64,000 nucleotides of DNA from Brachypterus glaber (Eukaryota > Arthropoda > Insecta > Coleoptera > Kateretidae). Each line of letters starts with the position of its first letter. The stretch's first letter is position 1. Below, one piece after another: positions 33,040 to 44,690 of the stretch. Location of the stretch: the NCBI GenBank assembly GCA_958510825.1, contig OY294049.1, positions 24,690,945 to 24,754,944 of the forward strand, written 5' to 3'. The position numbers and the translations under genes are program-made. The notes below the pieces were generated by a model that was not told the DNA's origin, ran no database searches, and saw nothing but the letters and a program-made list of their open reading frames with translations.

Positions 33040-33476
33040 TTGTAGGTTTTATTTTTTTAAATTTAAAATGCGATTTTTTGTTTTTTTTTTTGCAACATTT
33101 TATTAATATCATTTAAAATTAGTTTAAAAGTATAATTGACATAAAATAAACTATTTCAAAAATTGTTTAATTTTTTTAAAGAAATTTTAACAAAATTTCT
33201 CATTTTTAAACCTAGTTTAAAACCACAAAAATTGCTCCCAAAAAATAAAAAAATATTTGGTTAAATAGAGAATTTTATAAGCTTTAAAATAACATATCAC
33301 ACAAATCCTTTCTATTTAAAAAAAAATATCCCCCCTTGCCCCCCTGTCACCATTGTGCCATATAAAATATGTACCAAAAAGTTATTTGGGTTATGTTATT
33401 TAGGTGTTTTTCAAGTTGATATCTTAATTCGTTTAAAAGTTAATGGAGGGGGCGGACTTTAGACATGCACTGTATA
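33040..33476. mobile_element. MITE family M1, 5'-truncated copy
   Basis: Aligns by eye with 24650-25087 from aaatgcgattttttg to the right end (gggggcggactttagacatgcactgtata). The left terminus is missing where family D begins. Nested in the 2.87-kb element. Confidence 0.7.
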
Positions 33477-33829
33477 ATGTTAAAAAATAATGGGTTCGGG
33501 GATCGACGAACAGGTCAGGGGAGCTCAACAAAGATTCCAGGGGACCTATTCTTCAGGGTGCGTAAACCAAGGCTAGGGAGGCCTTGGCACGTACTATTTT
33601 AATCTAAGAATGGAACTCTTGGAACTCGACAAAAAAAAAATACATTTTTGTGTTCTTACATGACAGACATTTGAAAACTACTACATAATATTAAATTCCG
33701 TACTTTTCATTACACATTATACATCAGGTACACAAAAATGATTAAAAATAATATTAAAACCACCAGAATAAACAACACTGCCGAAATTTTATAGGTGTCA
33801 CGTGGTCTTTGAGCGATCTGAGTAGACGA

Positions 33830-34018
33830 AATAATGTAAATACTGTAGGAGAGCATGCGCATTAATAAAAATAATGTAAATAATGTAGGTACTGTCGTAA
33901 TGTCAATTAATGTCAGGTACTGTAGAATAATGTAAGTAATGTAACGTAATGTACGGTAATGTACAGTATTGTAAGTAATGTAAGGCAATGTCAATGTAAT
34001 GTAAAGTACTGTCGATGA
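33830..34018. repeat. Right subterminal array of aatgta/actgta words
   Basis: Repeats of taatgtaa, taatgtcg, tactgtag, gtaatgtac spaced mostly 8-11 bp, ending 36 bp before the right terminus of the 2.87-kb element. Confidence 0.8.
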
Positions 34019-34332
34019 AAACGTACATGTATTGTAAAGGTGAAACGCCCCTCGTTATAAGATATATCGAATTTGGCTTCGATTTGTTTTAAAAATATAT
34101 AAAAATATTTTTTTTTTAGGCATTGTTAGACTCTATGCAATGGGGGCCTTAAACTTTTTGTGACTTGATCTTTTTATGTTTTTAAGTTTTTTATAGAATT
34201 TAACTTTATTAATTAAAAAAAAAAAAATAATAGATATATCTATTATATCTACATAATAATGTTTTAGAACAAAATTAAATAAAAATGCAGATTTAAAATG
34301 AAAGAAGTATAATCAAGAATAACACTATTATA

Positions 34333-35376
34333 TCCCACAAAACGAAATTTTTGAAGCATACTTTTTTTCTAACATAACCTATCTTAAAGCATTTTTTCTC
34401 CTGATTCTGAATCTTTTTTCAGATTTGGGCTACGACCGCACAGTTTTTATATACAGAGTGTTTTAGAAAAAAAAACACCTTTTTCCAAATGACTGTAGAA
34501 TTTATTTTCATGAATATTTTTTAAACAAATTCGGGTCACTTATAAAAAAAGGATGTGCTTTTAAGACTTTGGAAGATTTTTTTAAATATCGACCCCCATT
34601 TTTTTTTTCACTGAAAAAAAATATTTTTTTTGCTGTCAAATTTTCAAAAGATGGATTTTTTTTTCGTAACCTCAATTAAAACATTTTTAATTTTTCTGGC
34701 TTTATTTTGCTTTTTGAATTTTTAATAGGAAGCTTCCAGAAGTGGCGCTACATCAATTTTAAGTGCGTCAAGACGGAAATTTTAACATCGGTATGAGCGC
34801 TATTAAATAAATGATTATACAAAAAAACAATGTATTTAGCTTAATTTTATCTACCAGCCTTTTCTTACCTTTTTTTTTCTTTTGTATGCAGTTCTATCAA
34901 TTTTTGCTACGGACCAACAGTAATCACCTCAGGATATCCTTTTACCTGATATCGCTTTTCCTAAAAATTAATGTAGCGCCACTTCTAGAAGCTCCCCATT
35001 AAAAATTCAAAAAGCAAAATGAAGCCAGATAAATAGAGATTGTTTTAATATGGGTAACGTAAAAAAATACATCTTTTAAAAATTTGACAACAAAAAAAAA
35101 ATTTTTTTCAGTGTAAAAAAAAATGAAGGTCAACATTTGAAAACATCTTTCAAAGTCTTAAAAGAGCATCCTTTTTTTATAAGTGACCCGAATTTGATTA
35201 AAAAATATTCATAAAAACAAATTCTAGTCATTTGGAAAAAGGTGTTTTTTTTTCTAAAACACCCTGTATATAAAAACTGTGCGTCGTAGCCCAAATCTGA
35301 AAACAGATTTGAAATCAGAAGAAAAAATGCTTTAAGATATGATATGTCAGAAAAAAAGCATATTTTCTCTGTGGGA
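34333..35376. repeat. Foldback with ~400-bp arms
   Basis: Left arm (34333-34755) and right arm (34955-35376) are inverted copies with good but imperfect identity; markers include gatttgggctacgac / gtcgtagcccaaatc, atacagagtgttttag / ctaaaacaccctgtat and gaagtggcgctac / gtagcgccacttc. The spacer is about 200 bp and non-coding. Transcripts through it would form a long hairpin. Confidence 0.8.
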
Positions 35377-35519
35377 CAGTGTAATAATTGAATTTATTAC
35401 ATAATAAAAGGCTTAATTCAACTTGTTTCTAAACAACGAATTTTCATTCTAGAACACGTAACAAACCTTTATAAATACGTATAATTAAATTTTGAAAAAA
35501 ACATCTTCACAAAAATCTT

Positions 35520-35594
35520 GATGTCACAGTTTAGAATGCACCGTTCTAAATTACTACCTAACAGGTTCTATTGTATTCTAAACTGTGACGTCAC
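35520..35594. repeat. 75-bp palindromic element
   Basis: gatgtcacagtttagaat on the left pairs with attctaaactgtgacgtc on the right; the 35-bp centre contains accgttctaaa / ggttcta. A very short foldback MITE. Confidence 0.65.
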
Positions 35595-36159
35595 AAGTTA
35601 AATAACGTTGAAAACGATTGGAAATAATGTCCGTGATTTATAAAATAAGGAAAATATAACATAAAAAATAAAAATAATAACATTAAGTTAAACTTGGAGT
35701 TTTGTTGAACTGAAAACCCTTTCTTAAAAGCAACAGAGTTTTGCATGATAATTATAATTTTTAATGATGGTCATGCACGATACATCTATTAGTAGTGGTA
35801 TTTTATTATTCTTTAATTATAAGATGTAATTATGCTACATTAAAACACAGAAAATTACACGGTTTTTCAAGTATATTACGGTATTGTTTGTGTATAACCT
35901 CACTGACAAATGTAAATTGTAATATCGTAAATTGCGAACAAAACACGTCAATAATATACAAAGGCTTAAATAAATATTACGAATATAAATCATGAGCGAG
36001 CTGGAAAAATAATAATAAATTTTTATAGATTAATTAAATCGCGTTTGGATGTTTAATAAAGTAATTACGATGAATTGATTAATTAAACAAAATTATAATA
36101 TAAATATTATTTTAAAATCAGCATCCAATCAATTCAATTCATATTTTTATTTTTTCGTA
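35595..36159. other. Unassigned AT-rich stretch
   Basis: No gene or repeat recognised; short frames have strongly biased AT-rich composition. Confidence 0.4.
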
Positions 36160-36475
36160 CGACCTAGTTAGTAGATAGTGGCTTTTTTCCACCTGTTGCC
36201 ATGACAGCGGTCGGAAAGTGAAAATCAGGTGATTATCGTCGAATGAGAAAACATCAAACGCATAACCTCAAATTGACAAATTAATTTTTTGACAATTTTT
36301 GCGTTTTTTGGATGTTTAGGTGTTAGGTCGTAGGAAAAATAGTATACGCATCTCAACGGAAACCATTTTCAGTGCACTTTGAGTGAGTGCCTTTTTTACT
36401 CGGCTCCGCCTGGTAAAGCACTCTTGTGCACTGAAAACTAGATTTGCGTACTCGGTGCGTAATATACACGGTGTA
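36160..36475. repeat. Dispersed repeat family R3, copy 2 (uninterrupted)
   Basis: Same blocks as copy 1, ending in a hairpin (36340-36467) with tagtatacgcatctc and gcgtaatatac edges. Directly abuts the F1 foldback at its terminal tac. Confidence 0.75.
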
Positions 36476-37610
36476 TTTGAAATAGCATCGGAAATTTTAT
36501 CAAATGATATTACATCATAAAATATGACAAAAAGTTCCTATAAACATATGTCTAAAAATGCGTCATAAGGGAGCTACGCCCCTTTGAAAGTGGCTAAAAA
36601 AATCGGTTTTATTTAATAACTCAGGAACCCTTTGAGATATATCAACGAGGTTTTGCACGTCAACTAATCCTACCAAGGCCCATTTTTATGTGTTATTTTC
36701 ATGTACTTACTTATTTCAACCAGGGGTGTGCGAAACGGGGGGGGGGCTTTTTTGCAATTTTATTTTTGAAATATGATTCCTCAGGTCAAAATACATAAAA
36801 AAGGTACTCTTGTTGTACTACAGTAGGATTAACCGTTTTCGAGAAAAATTCATTTGAAGGTGAAATTCCACGGTTCGAGGACGAAAAATTAAATACTAAA
36901 ATGTTGAAAACCAAAATTTTAATGATGCAGGGCGAATGTACATTAAAAGCTAAGAAAAAAATCTCATATACAGGTACTTCCAAAAATCAATCCTAATAGA
37001 GCTATGGTCTCCTAAATATGCACCATTTTTAAAGGGCTATGGTAGCTTTAAAAGCGTTTTTTCGACCTACATGTATGGAAACTTTTTTTCTTAGTTTTTG
37101 ATGTAGAATAACACTGCATCATTAAAATTTTGGTTTTCGACATTTTAGTATTTAATTTTCGTCCTCGAACCGTGAAATTTCACCTTCAAATTAACTTTTC
37201 TCGAAAACGGTTAATCCTACAGTATTAAAACAAGAGTACCTTTTTTATGTATTTTGACCTGAGGAATCATATTTCAAAACTAAAATTGCAAAAAAGTTAC
37301 ACAGAAAAAAGTTTGGGACAAAAAACTGATAAAGCCCTCCCGTTTCGCACACCCCTGGTTTAAATAAGTACGTGAAAATGACATACAAGATGGGCCTTAT
37401 TAGGATTAATTCACGTGCAAAACCTCGTTAATATATCTCAAAGGGTTCCTGAGTTATTAAATAAAAACCGATTTTTTTAGCCAATTTCACAGGGGCGTAG
37501 CTCCCTTATGACGCATTTATAGACATATGTTTATAGGAACTTTTTGTCATATTTTATCATGTAGAATCACCTGTTAAAATTTCCTACCCTATTTCAAATA
37601 CACCCTGTAG
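36463..37610. repeat. Foldback family F1, complete copy (1.15 kb)
   Basis: Arms of about 540 bp (36463-37010 and 37060-37610), outer ends tatacacggtgtatttgaaa and its complement. Markers include cctataaacatatgtc, agggagctacgcccct, ccctttgagatatatc, gattaaccgttttcgag and aaattaaatactaaaatg, each found inverted on the other side. The left arm has a G-run (36739-36747). Non-coding. Other copies: 37740-38430, 48232-49053, 63264-63928. Confidence 0.8.
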
Positions 37611-38390
37611 GTACTATTACTTTGATTTATTAGTAACTAGCTGTTAAGCCTGTTTTTTAATAGGCAAGGTCATTCAGCCCTGGAGCAGTTTTCAATGGTG
37701 GCGCCTTCACCAATTTTATAAATGATTTTTTTACTTTTTTTGCCCCCCTTAAAAAAAAATTGGCGTTTTTCATTAGCGCTCAGGTTCATGACGCGCATGC
37801 AAGTTTGAAATTTCCAGCTGTTTGGGAAACATACCTTAGTTACATATGTATACGCGGTGTTTACAGTCTTATGTCACATATTAAAGGAGATGATTCTACA
37901 CAAAAAAAACATGAAGAACACTTTAGAAACATATGTCCGAAAATGAACCCTGAGGTAGTAACGACCCTTTAAAATTGTAATAAAAATAAGGTTTTTAATT
38001 AATAACTCTGGTACCCTTTTAGATACAGCGACGAGCTTTTGCATGTGAACTAATCTTAATGGCCCGTCTTCATAGTTATTTTAATGTACTTATTTTAACC
38101 AGGGGCGTGCGAAACGAAACGAAAAGTTTTTTGCCCCAAACTTTTTTCTGTGTATTTTTTTGTAATTTTATTATTGGAACATGATTCCTCAGGTCAAAAT
38201 ACATAAAAAAGTGCTCTTTTTGTAATGCTGTAGGATTAACCTTTTCAGACCCAGGTGTAAATATTTAAAATTTGGAGTACCAAGTTTGGGCAGAAAAATA
38301 AGTAATTATAGTATTATACTATAATACTATATACTATAATAGTTATTTTATGTAATAGGTATTTTAGAACTTTGTGCAATTTCGCGTTTT
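37611..38390. repeat. F1 foldback, single-arm fragment and flank
   Basis: From about 37935 the sequence follows the F1 left arm (taataactctggtaccctttt, ccaggggcgtgcgaaacg, gtcaaaatacataaaaaagt, gtaggattaacc) without a right arm nearby. 37611-37935 is unassigned, with a fragment ending agcgctcaggttcatgacgc. An AT palindrome (actatagtattatactat-type) occurs at 38300-38345. Confidence 0.6.
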
Positions 38391-38668
38391 GAGGACTAAA
38401 AATTAAATACTAAAATGTTGAAAACCAAAAACACCGTGTATATGTACCAAAACTACATTCTCAGGGTCGAGTTTTTAAACAATTAAATCTCAGTATTTAT
38501 GGCTTCGATGTATTCCAGATATTATTTTTGAGGACTAAAAATTAAATACTAAAATGTTAAAAACCAAAAACACCGTGTATATGTACCAAAACTACATTCT
38601 CAGGGTCGAGTTTTTAAACAATTAAATCTCAGTATTTATGGCTTCGATGTATTCCAGATATTATTATC
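38391..38668. repeat. Tandem duplication, two 139-bp units
   Basis: Units start gaggactaaaaattaaatac at 38391 and 38530 and end attccagatattat; they differ by about one base (ttgaaaa versus ttaaaaa). The first part of each unit is F1-derived, so the duplication happened after F1 inserted. Confidence 0.85.
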
Positions 38669-39227
38669 CTTTAATTTTATTGGACGGGAGTTTGTAGCCG
38701 TCCTTCATTAAAAGAAATAGTGATGCGGACAAAATTAATATCAAGATCTAGTTTGAATTTATTTATGGATTATTTGGTTGGCTTCTTGTTACTTAGCTAC
38801 TTAGTTTTGATTTATGTATTATGTATAAAATATATCTGTATTTTCAGTAGTTATAGTACCAAAGGGAGACCGGGGATAAACGCAACAGGACTCCCCCATG
38901 GCCTCAAAAGTATTCCGAAAATTTAATCTTCCACAGTTAAATGCGTAAAATGTTCTCTTGTAGCCAAATGTCAAATATTAGAGCAGAATTATGCGGGCTT
39001 TTATTTTTCAGGGTATTCTTGTATAATATGTCTATATGCTTTAAATACGAATACGTCTGTTTTAGTACTTAGTTCATAATATGTTTATTACAAAAAAAGC
39101 AAGCTACCAAATAACATTGTTATAAAATTAAAAGTTTTTTCTTTAAATTCATAAATGTCGGATAAAATGGGTATTGACAAATCTTTAAAATCAAATTGAC
39201 ATGTCATGACATTTAAGCTAAATATAA
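38669..39227. other. Unassigned stretch
   Basis: No gene recognised. A GC-richer patch (38857-38920: gaccggggataaacgcaac, ccatggcctc) is the only compositional change; its short frame is not recognisable. Confidence 0.4.
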
Positions 39228-39495
39228 AAACTGCTGCCAACAAAATAATACTTTCCCCTATAGGCCTAGGTTTATTAATATCAAAAACGAAAAAAATTTA
39301 AAAAAAAATTAAAAAAAATATTTGTTTTTTGTTTTTCAAAAAAAAAAAATAATTTTAAAAAAGTTTCTTTTTTCGTAAAAGGAAAAATAAATTGAAAAAA
39401 AAATTTTTTTATCATAAAATAAAAAAAATATATTTTTATTTTAATAAACCTAGAACTATAGGAGAAAGTATTATCTTGTTGGCAACAGTTTTTTT
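39228..39495. mobile_element. MITE with ctgctgccaacaaaataata arms
   Basis: Left aaactgctgccaacaa..ctataggcctaggttta and right taaacctagaactatagg..ttgttggcaacagttt are inverted, about 50 bp per arm; the A-rich core holds no gene. Single-arm relatives lie at 31847-31890 and 32070-32115 within the 2.87-kb element. Confidence 0.7.
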
Positions 39496-39844
39496 CTTAG
39501 TGAAACTTGCAAAGATATGTTTAAACCTATTTTTCTCGAAAACTATTGACCTTTGATCAAAAGGTCCAATATGTTTTTTACGTAAAATTAATCAATAAAT
39601 AATAATTTTTTATCGAAATTGTAAAATTCTTAAACAAATTTTATTAGAGAAATATATTGCAGAAACACTTTAGAACGCACGCCTCTGACATAAACACAAT
39701 TGTATTTTTGGGTAGGTAGGGGAATAATTAACTTATATTACCACTATTAACCGTACTTTTAATGTGATAAGCATTTTATTATAATTACACAAAATCGATT
39801 TTCCTAATTTTAACTTTTTTTATGATATAAAAAAATCTGAGGGT

Positions 39845-40090
39845 GATGCAGACGGCCTTCGGATTTGGATTCAGCGACCCAAAATTAGTATAAACCAATG
39901 TCTGGAATCTCAGTTAGAGAAATCTTCAGATTTGTCGACCAGTGTAATCAACCTATGGTCCAAATTTGAAGTCGCTAGCCCTAAGCGTTCTTGAGTTTTC
40001 GTGGTCACAAATTTCCCGGACACAGACCGACCGACAGACGGATTTTTTTTTGACGGAAATCAAATTTTTTGGATATAAAACGTCCAGAAA
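39845..40090. repeat. Dispersed repeat family D, copy 2
   Basis: Matches copy 1 (32755-33035) block for block, including gaccgaccgacagacgg followed by a T run and tgacggaaatca. Confidence 0.7.
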
Positions 40091-40688
40091 CGTAAAAAAA
40101 GCAATAAATTTTTTTCGAATTTTTTTTAGTAACGCAAGACCTTGGGAAAAGTAAAAATATACTTTTGTCTCCTTTCTCCCCTATAATATGAAACAAAAGG
40201 GATTAGTGCATTATAGGCGTTGATGATTTTAAGGTAAAAGCAACATTAGCCTGAAGAATCAATAAGTTTAATGATTGATGTAACGAAAATGCCAGCATAC
40301 GAACGCTAAGTAACTATCTAACAGGAAAACGTGATTGCTTGATAAACTTCATCCCTTTTATATGTGACATTCTGGGCAAAAAGAAATTATAGGTCTTTTG
40401 CGCCAGAGAGTCTTGTGTTAGTTAATTAAAATACTTTTACTTTTTATAAATTTTTTAAATATCCTCAAAAAATTTCACAATGCATTTTATGACATTGAAT
40501 CATCTAAATCTTCTTCTTATTTTTCTTCTTTTTCTTCATCTTCTTCGTTTTCCTTTTCTTTTTTACTTTTATATTTTAGAATTCTAAAATTAAAAGTATT
40601 GAAATACACATTTTTTCCTTCTCTTATTCTTACGAAGTAGAGTTGCTGAAGACTAGAGATAGTAGGGCAATTAAGGGTAGGAATATAA
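40091..40688. other. Unassigned stretch
   Basis: No gene recognised; includes a tct/tctt-rich run (40508-40565). Confidence 0.4.
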
Positions 40689-41401
40689 GGGGCTGTCCAT
40701 ATATTACGTAACGCACCTAGAGGGGGTCAGAGAAATTGTTACAGTTTGTGACAGGGGTGAGGGGGGGTCTAGGTAAACGTTACGTAACGGAATTTAATAA
40801 ATTTAATGTTTATTTCCTAAGCTTGGCAGATGTATTAGTGGCCCATAATTCCCCTTTTCACACAAAAATTGACGAAACTATGCTTATTTAAATAATATTG
40901 TAATCAGTAAAAAAACTTTTGACATTGATATTAAAAAAAAAATTCTTACGGCCCTGTTCTTGCGTGATCTTGCCGATGAATCATCGGCGATGATACATTT
41001 TCGCGCGGAATGTGTACTCACAGAACAATAATTTGTGTACTATTTTGTGTACCTGTGCATAAACAATATACGTGTTATATGTGACACTCAGTGTAAAAAG
41101 AGGTACCTAGTATGTTTTCCCTGTGTGATATTGATTAACAATATTTTTTTTTTTAAGTTTGAGTGATTTTTTCGTGTAATTTTTTTTTAAGGATATGTTA
41201 TACTATATTTAAGGTTCATGTTTGTCGAGAAAAACAAATCAATAGTAAGAATACAGTTAAATTTATTGCGAAACTAAATTTTTATATTGTTACGCGTTAC
41301 ACAGGGGGAGGGGGTGTTGGTAAATGTGACAGCTTGTTACACAGGGGGGGAGGGGGTCAATTTTTTTGAAAAATTGCTTTACGTAATATATGGACAGCTC
41401 C
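40689..41401. mobile_element. PIF/Harbinger-like non-autonomous element
   Basis: Ends ggggctgtccatatattacg and the complement of tacgtaatatatggacagctcc, with TAA on both sides (40686-40688, 41402-41404). A 3-bp TAA/TTA duplication and a GGGGCTGTCC-type terminus fit PIF/Harbinger. 713 bp. Subterminal G-rich blocks (agagggggtcagag, gtgagggggggtc on the left; gggggagggggtg, ggggggagggggtc on the right) are unusual in this AT-rich DNA. No transposase. Confidence 0.75.
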
Positions 41402-41696
41402 TAAGTCTGCCCTGAGATAAAAAAATATGGAGTTTATATGGTTTTAACTCTTTAAGTGTTGCTGGTCCCTATATAGACCAACTTCTTTTAGGATCATAGT
41501 GGGCCGAACGGTTGCATATTGCTACCTTTAGTGATATTTTAGGATATTTAACGAAATTAATAACTACCCTTTCATAATAACTAAATAAGATAACATAGTT
41601 CAGGATATTAAAAGTCGATGTGGTACTGTGCTAGACCGCGCATGCTACTTTATGACCTGTGAAAAGAGAGCAAGTGGATCCATAAGGGACCACCAT

Positions 41697-41788
41697 TGCA
41701 TATCGAGGACATCATAACATAGGGGCGTATCTTCAGTGTTGATCTTATATACGATACGCCCCTATGTTATGAAGTCCTCGATATGCTC
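41697..41788. repeat. Near-perfect hairpin with ~35-bp stem
   Basis: gcatatcgaggacatcataa..aggggcgtat pairs with atacgcccct..ttatgaagtcctcgatatgc, one mismatch, around a 22-base loop. Flanked by direct repeats of ataataactaaata (41576, 41832). Confidence 0.75.
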
Positions 41789-41980
41789 CGAACGTAATGA
41801 ATTTTTGTGTATTTCATGTTTTAAACCCTTTTATAATAACTAAATAACATAACATAGTGCTCCCTATAGACACCACCTATTACAAAAAAAAATGGTTTAA
41901 TGTGTTTTGAGCTAAATGTTACAAAAAAAACTACAGTTTACAAAAAAAAAAAGTTTTGCATCTTAAAAGGTTAATTCAAC

Positions 41981-42043
41981 TAAAAAAGCAGAATATATTT
42001 AATATATATTTAATATAATATAAGAATATTATTCTGCTTTTAG
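41981..42043. repeat. AT-rich hairpin
   Basis: taaaaaagcagaatat and aatattattctgctttta form arms around an AT-only loop; about 63 bp, pre-miRNA size, but no further evidence of a miRNA. Confidence 0.45.
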
Positions 42044-43079
42044 GATATATTTACCCATAAGCGGAAAACGTGGTTGCTTGATAGCGCTCATCGTGTCTAT
42101 ATGTATGGCCTCTATATGGGTCTCATTGTTTCCTATATTAAATGCGATATCGAAGCAAAACCTACTATATTATGTCATATTTACTATTCACATGATATAT
42201 CGATGCCATGCAGACGTATATTTTGGTAAATTAATCATACTCAATTTGAATTACGTCTAAAAGTATCATATCTTTAACCTGACTTGCAAAAAAGTAACAC
42301 CTTTTATTTTTAAGCGACCTCGGAGAAAAGAAAGTTATGTTATGGTGGAAAAAAAAAAGTTTTCCTTTTGATGTATTTAAAGGTCAACACATTCCGAAAA
42401 AATGATTTTTATCACAACTGTATATGTAATACATATATTACATGTATTAGTAAAGTTTGGGAAGTACGTGATTTCTTGTCCAACTGTTTTTTACGCCTGG
42501 ACCTGACCTATAATGAAAAATATTAGTGGTCTGCAATTTAAATCATTATTTTCCGCCAGATGTCTCCACCGATTAAAATATCAATATTAATGCTTAAAGC
42601 AAGATGGCTGAACTGCTGTTGTCATGATAAACACAAATATATTCTAATACATTTCGTTTAAAATATCTAAATGTACAGTATTAGTCAATGTTTTTTACTT
42701 TTGAGACTGGATAATACATAAATGTTATAAACGGTGCCTTGTGAGCTACAACAAATGTTTTTTGTGGTTGTTTATTTGGGTTACGCATATGTGGAACTTC
42801 AGTTTTATATAATTGTGCTTTTCTTGTGAAGTGCAGAAAAAAATATTTGTGGTAAATATGAAAAGAACTAAAAAACTAAGTATTTTAGTATTATTTTTTT
42901 CATTCAAATTCAAACATCTAGCTTTCAAAAAAATTAGTACTGCAGGGCGAATCTACATTAAAAACTGTAAAAAAGCTTGTATACATTCAGGTTAGAAAAT
43001 CAGTTTTAGGAGTTCTATGGCCTCTTAACCTTAACTAGTACTTTTATAAGGACTATAATTACCGAATTAGGGTATATGA
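42044..43079. other. Unassigned AT-rich stretch
   Basis: No gene recognised; a short atgtaatacatatattacat palindrome lies at 42424-42443. 42880-43000 shows F1-like words (ggcgaatctacattaaaaac) in diverged form. Confidence 0.4.
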
Positions 43080-44690
43080 TTAATTATGATCACCTATTTC
43101 ATTTCACTTCATTTATTTATTCGTAATACAAAGTTTATACACGTCATAGTCAAGTAAAATAATAAATCTAAATTTCAATAAATGTACACGGGCTGATATT
43201 TCAAGGGGTAGTGGTGGGTAGTAACAGAACACTCCTGTTAGTTTTTCACCGGGTGATTTGCTTAAAGGGTGTCCGCTTTCTTGAATTTTAGGGGTGAGTT
43301 ACTTAATATGCATCTTACGATAAAAATGCATATAACTAATTTAGTTAAGGAGGAAATTTAGAACAATTTTTGTTTGGATCATTTTTTTAATATATTAATA
43401 ACAATCCAACTAATTCAAAAATAGCCATGTTGGAGCAGAAATTGTTTTTTCAATTTTGCAACCAAATTATTCATCGAACGATAAAAATGGTTATGAGCAA
43501 CTTGTAGCTCTTGAAATTATCTATAAGTTTCATATATTATAAATTGTCATAGGTACTTTGGTACGGTTACAGAGGGCGCAACTCGACTTTCAGCATCCAC
43601 TGCAACCGTAACAAAATACTTATGAAAAGGTATAATGTATAAAACTAATAGAGAATTTCAAGAGCTACAAGTTCGCTCCTCCGATGAATAATTTGGCTGA
43701 ATAATCGAAAAAAATAATTTCACCCCCAACATGGCCATTTTTGAATATTTATAACTGGATTGTTATTAAGATATTAAAAAAATGAGCCAAACAAAAATTG
43801 TTAGAAATTTTCTCTTTAACAAAATTGGTTATATGCATTTTTATCGTAAGATATATACTTAGCGAGATAACCGCACTCACCCCTAAAATTCAAGATAGCG
43901 GACACCCCTTACGCAATATCACCAGGTGAAATACTAACAGGAGTGTTCTGTTACTATCCACCACTACCCCTTAAAATATCAGCCCGTGTACATTTACTAA
44001 AATTTAACATAGGAATTTTTCGTTATTTAACTGGACCATCAAGGTAAAATATTAAAATATAGGTAATTAAAATCTTAAAAGTTAAAAATAAATTAATTTT
44101 CACAAATACATTTAAAATAATTACATTTTAATTTTAGATCTACAAATTCTTCCGTACTGTAAAAGGCCCTTAGTAATAAACAGTTTTAATTTTGCCTCGA
44201 ATTTGTTATACGGTAGGTTTTAAATGTGAATAGGTAGGTGATTAAAAAATTTTGGTCCGTAGTAATTTGACCCAAATTTACTACTTCCCAGCCTAAGTTT
44301 GGGGACCCTAATTTTGGTTGAACGTGTATTTTTTACATTAAAAATTGGCTGCAGAGGGTACATATCTATGTTTTGCTTAACATATAAAATATAAATATAA
44401 TATTTAATTTAATAAATTTCTGTTGGACTGCCTTTTGATACCCTAAACACGTCATAATACGAAGCACTTTCCTCTGGAAACCAATTAATTTTAGACTCAA
44501 AAAGGGCATAATAAGCTGTTTTAAGTACATTTAAGGAAACCATTTTAACCAAGTTTCTGAATATAAAAACAGATTTAGATAAAAAAATTGATAGTTGGTT
44601 GGTATTTTGCTTCCAGTTTAAATTTTGATCCAATACCAAATACTTGACCTTGTCAGGATTGGTAAAATTATGTAGAGGTCTTTCCTGCCT
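43080..44690 (-). pseudogene. Minus-strand non-LTR retrotransposon 3' part, split by a foldback
   Basis: Coding similarity runs from about 44690 down to 44150. An RT C-terminal segment (LVLDQNLNWKQNTNQLS, FIFRNLVKMVSLNVLKTAYY) is followed, in other frames, by the typical tail NTRSTKIRVPKLRLGSS, YYGPKFFNHLP and LPYNKFEAKLK. A 3' UTR and an aataaataaatgaagtg tail end near 43085. The 3' UTR is interrupted by the foldback 43171-44004. Stops and frameshifts show it is inactive; Jockey/CR1-like clade. Confidence 0.7.
43171..44004. repeat. Foldback with ~390-bp arms inside the LINE
   Basis: Left aataaatgtacacgggctga..caaggggtagtggtggg is mirrored by ccaccactacccctt..cagcccgtgtacatttact. Arms continue through gaacactcctgttag, caccgggtgat, aaattttaggggtgag and aaaatgcatataac blocks. 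A short inner hairpin (ggtacggttaca / gcaaccgtaac) caps the loop near 43560-43615. Non-coding. Confidence 0.8.

Larger units (their letters stand above)
31186..34054. mobile_element. 2.87-kb element with 8-bp target duplication and subterminal word arrays
   Basis: The exact 8-bp direct repeat TTATAAGA abuts both ends (31178-31185 and 34055-34062). Terminal inverted repeats are CGAGGGGCGTTYCACY, then a shared gtacatgtattgtaaa word on each side. Just inside each end is a ~200-bp array of short words (TAATGTA, TAATGTC, TACTGTA). Between them lie nested repeats and no transposase. Eight-base duplications occur in hAT, P and a few rarer superfamilies; the TIR does not obviously belong to one I know. 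Confidence 0.8.

Noticed and set aside
41981..42043. Pre-miRNA
   Set aside because: Right size and fold but nearly pure AT in the loop; more likely a small MITE or chance palindrome. Kept only as a hairpin.
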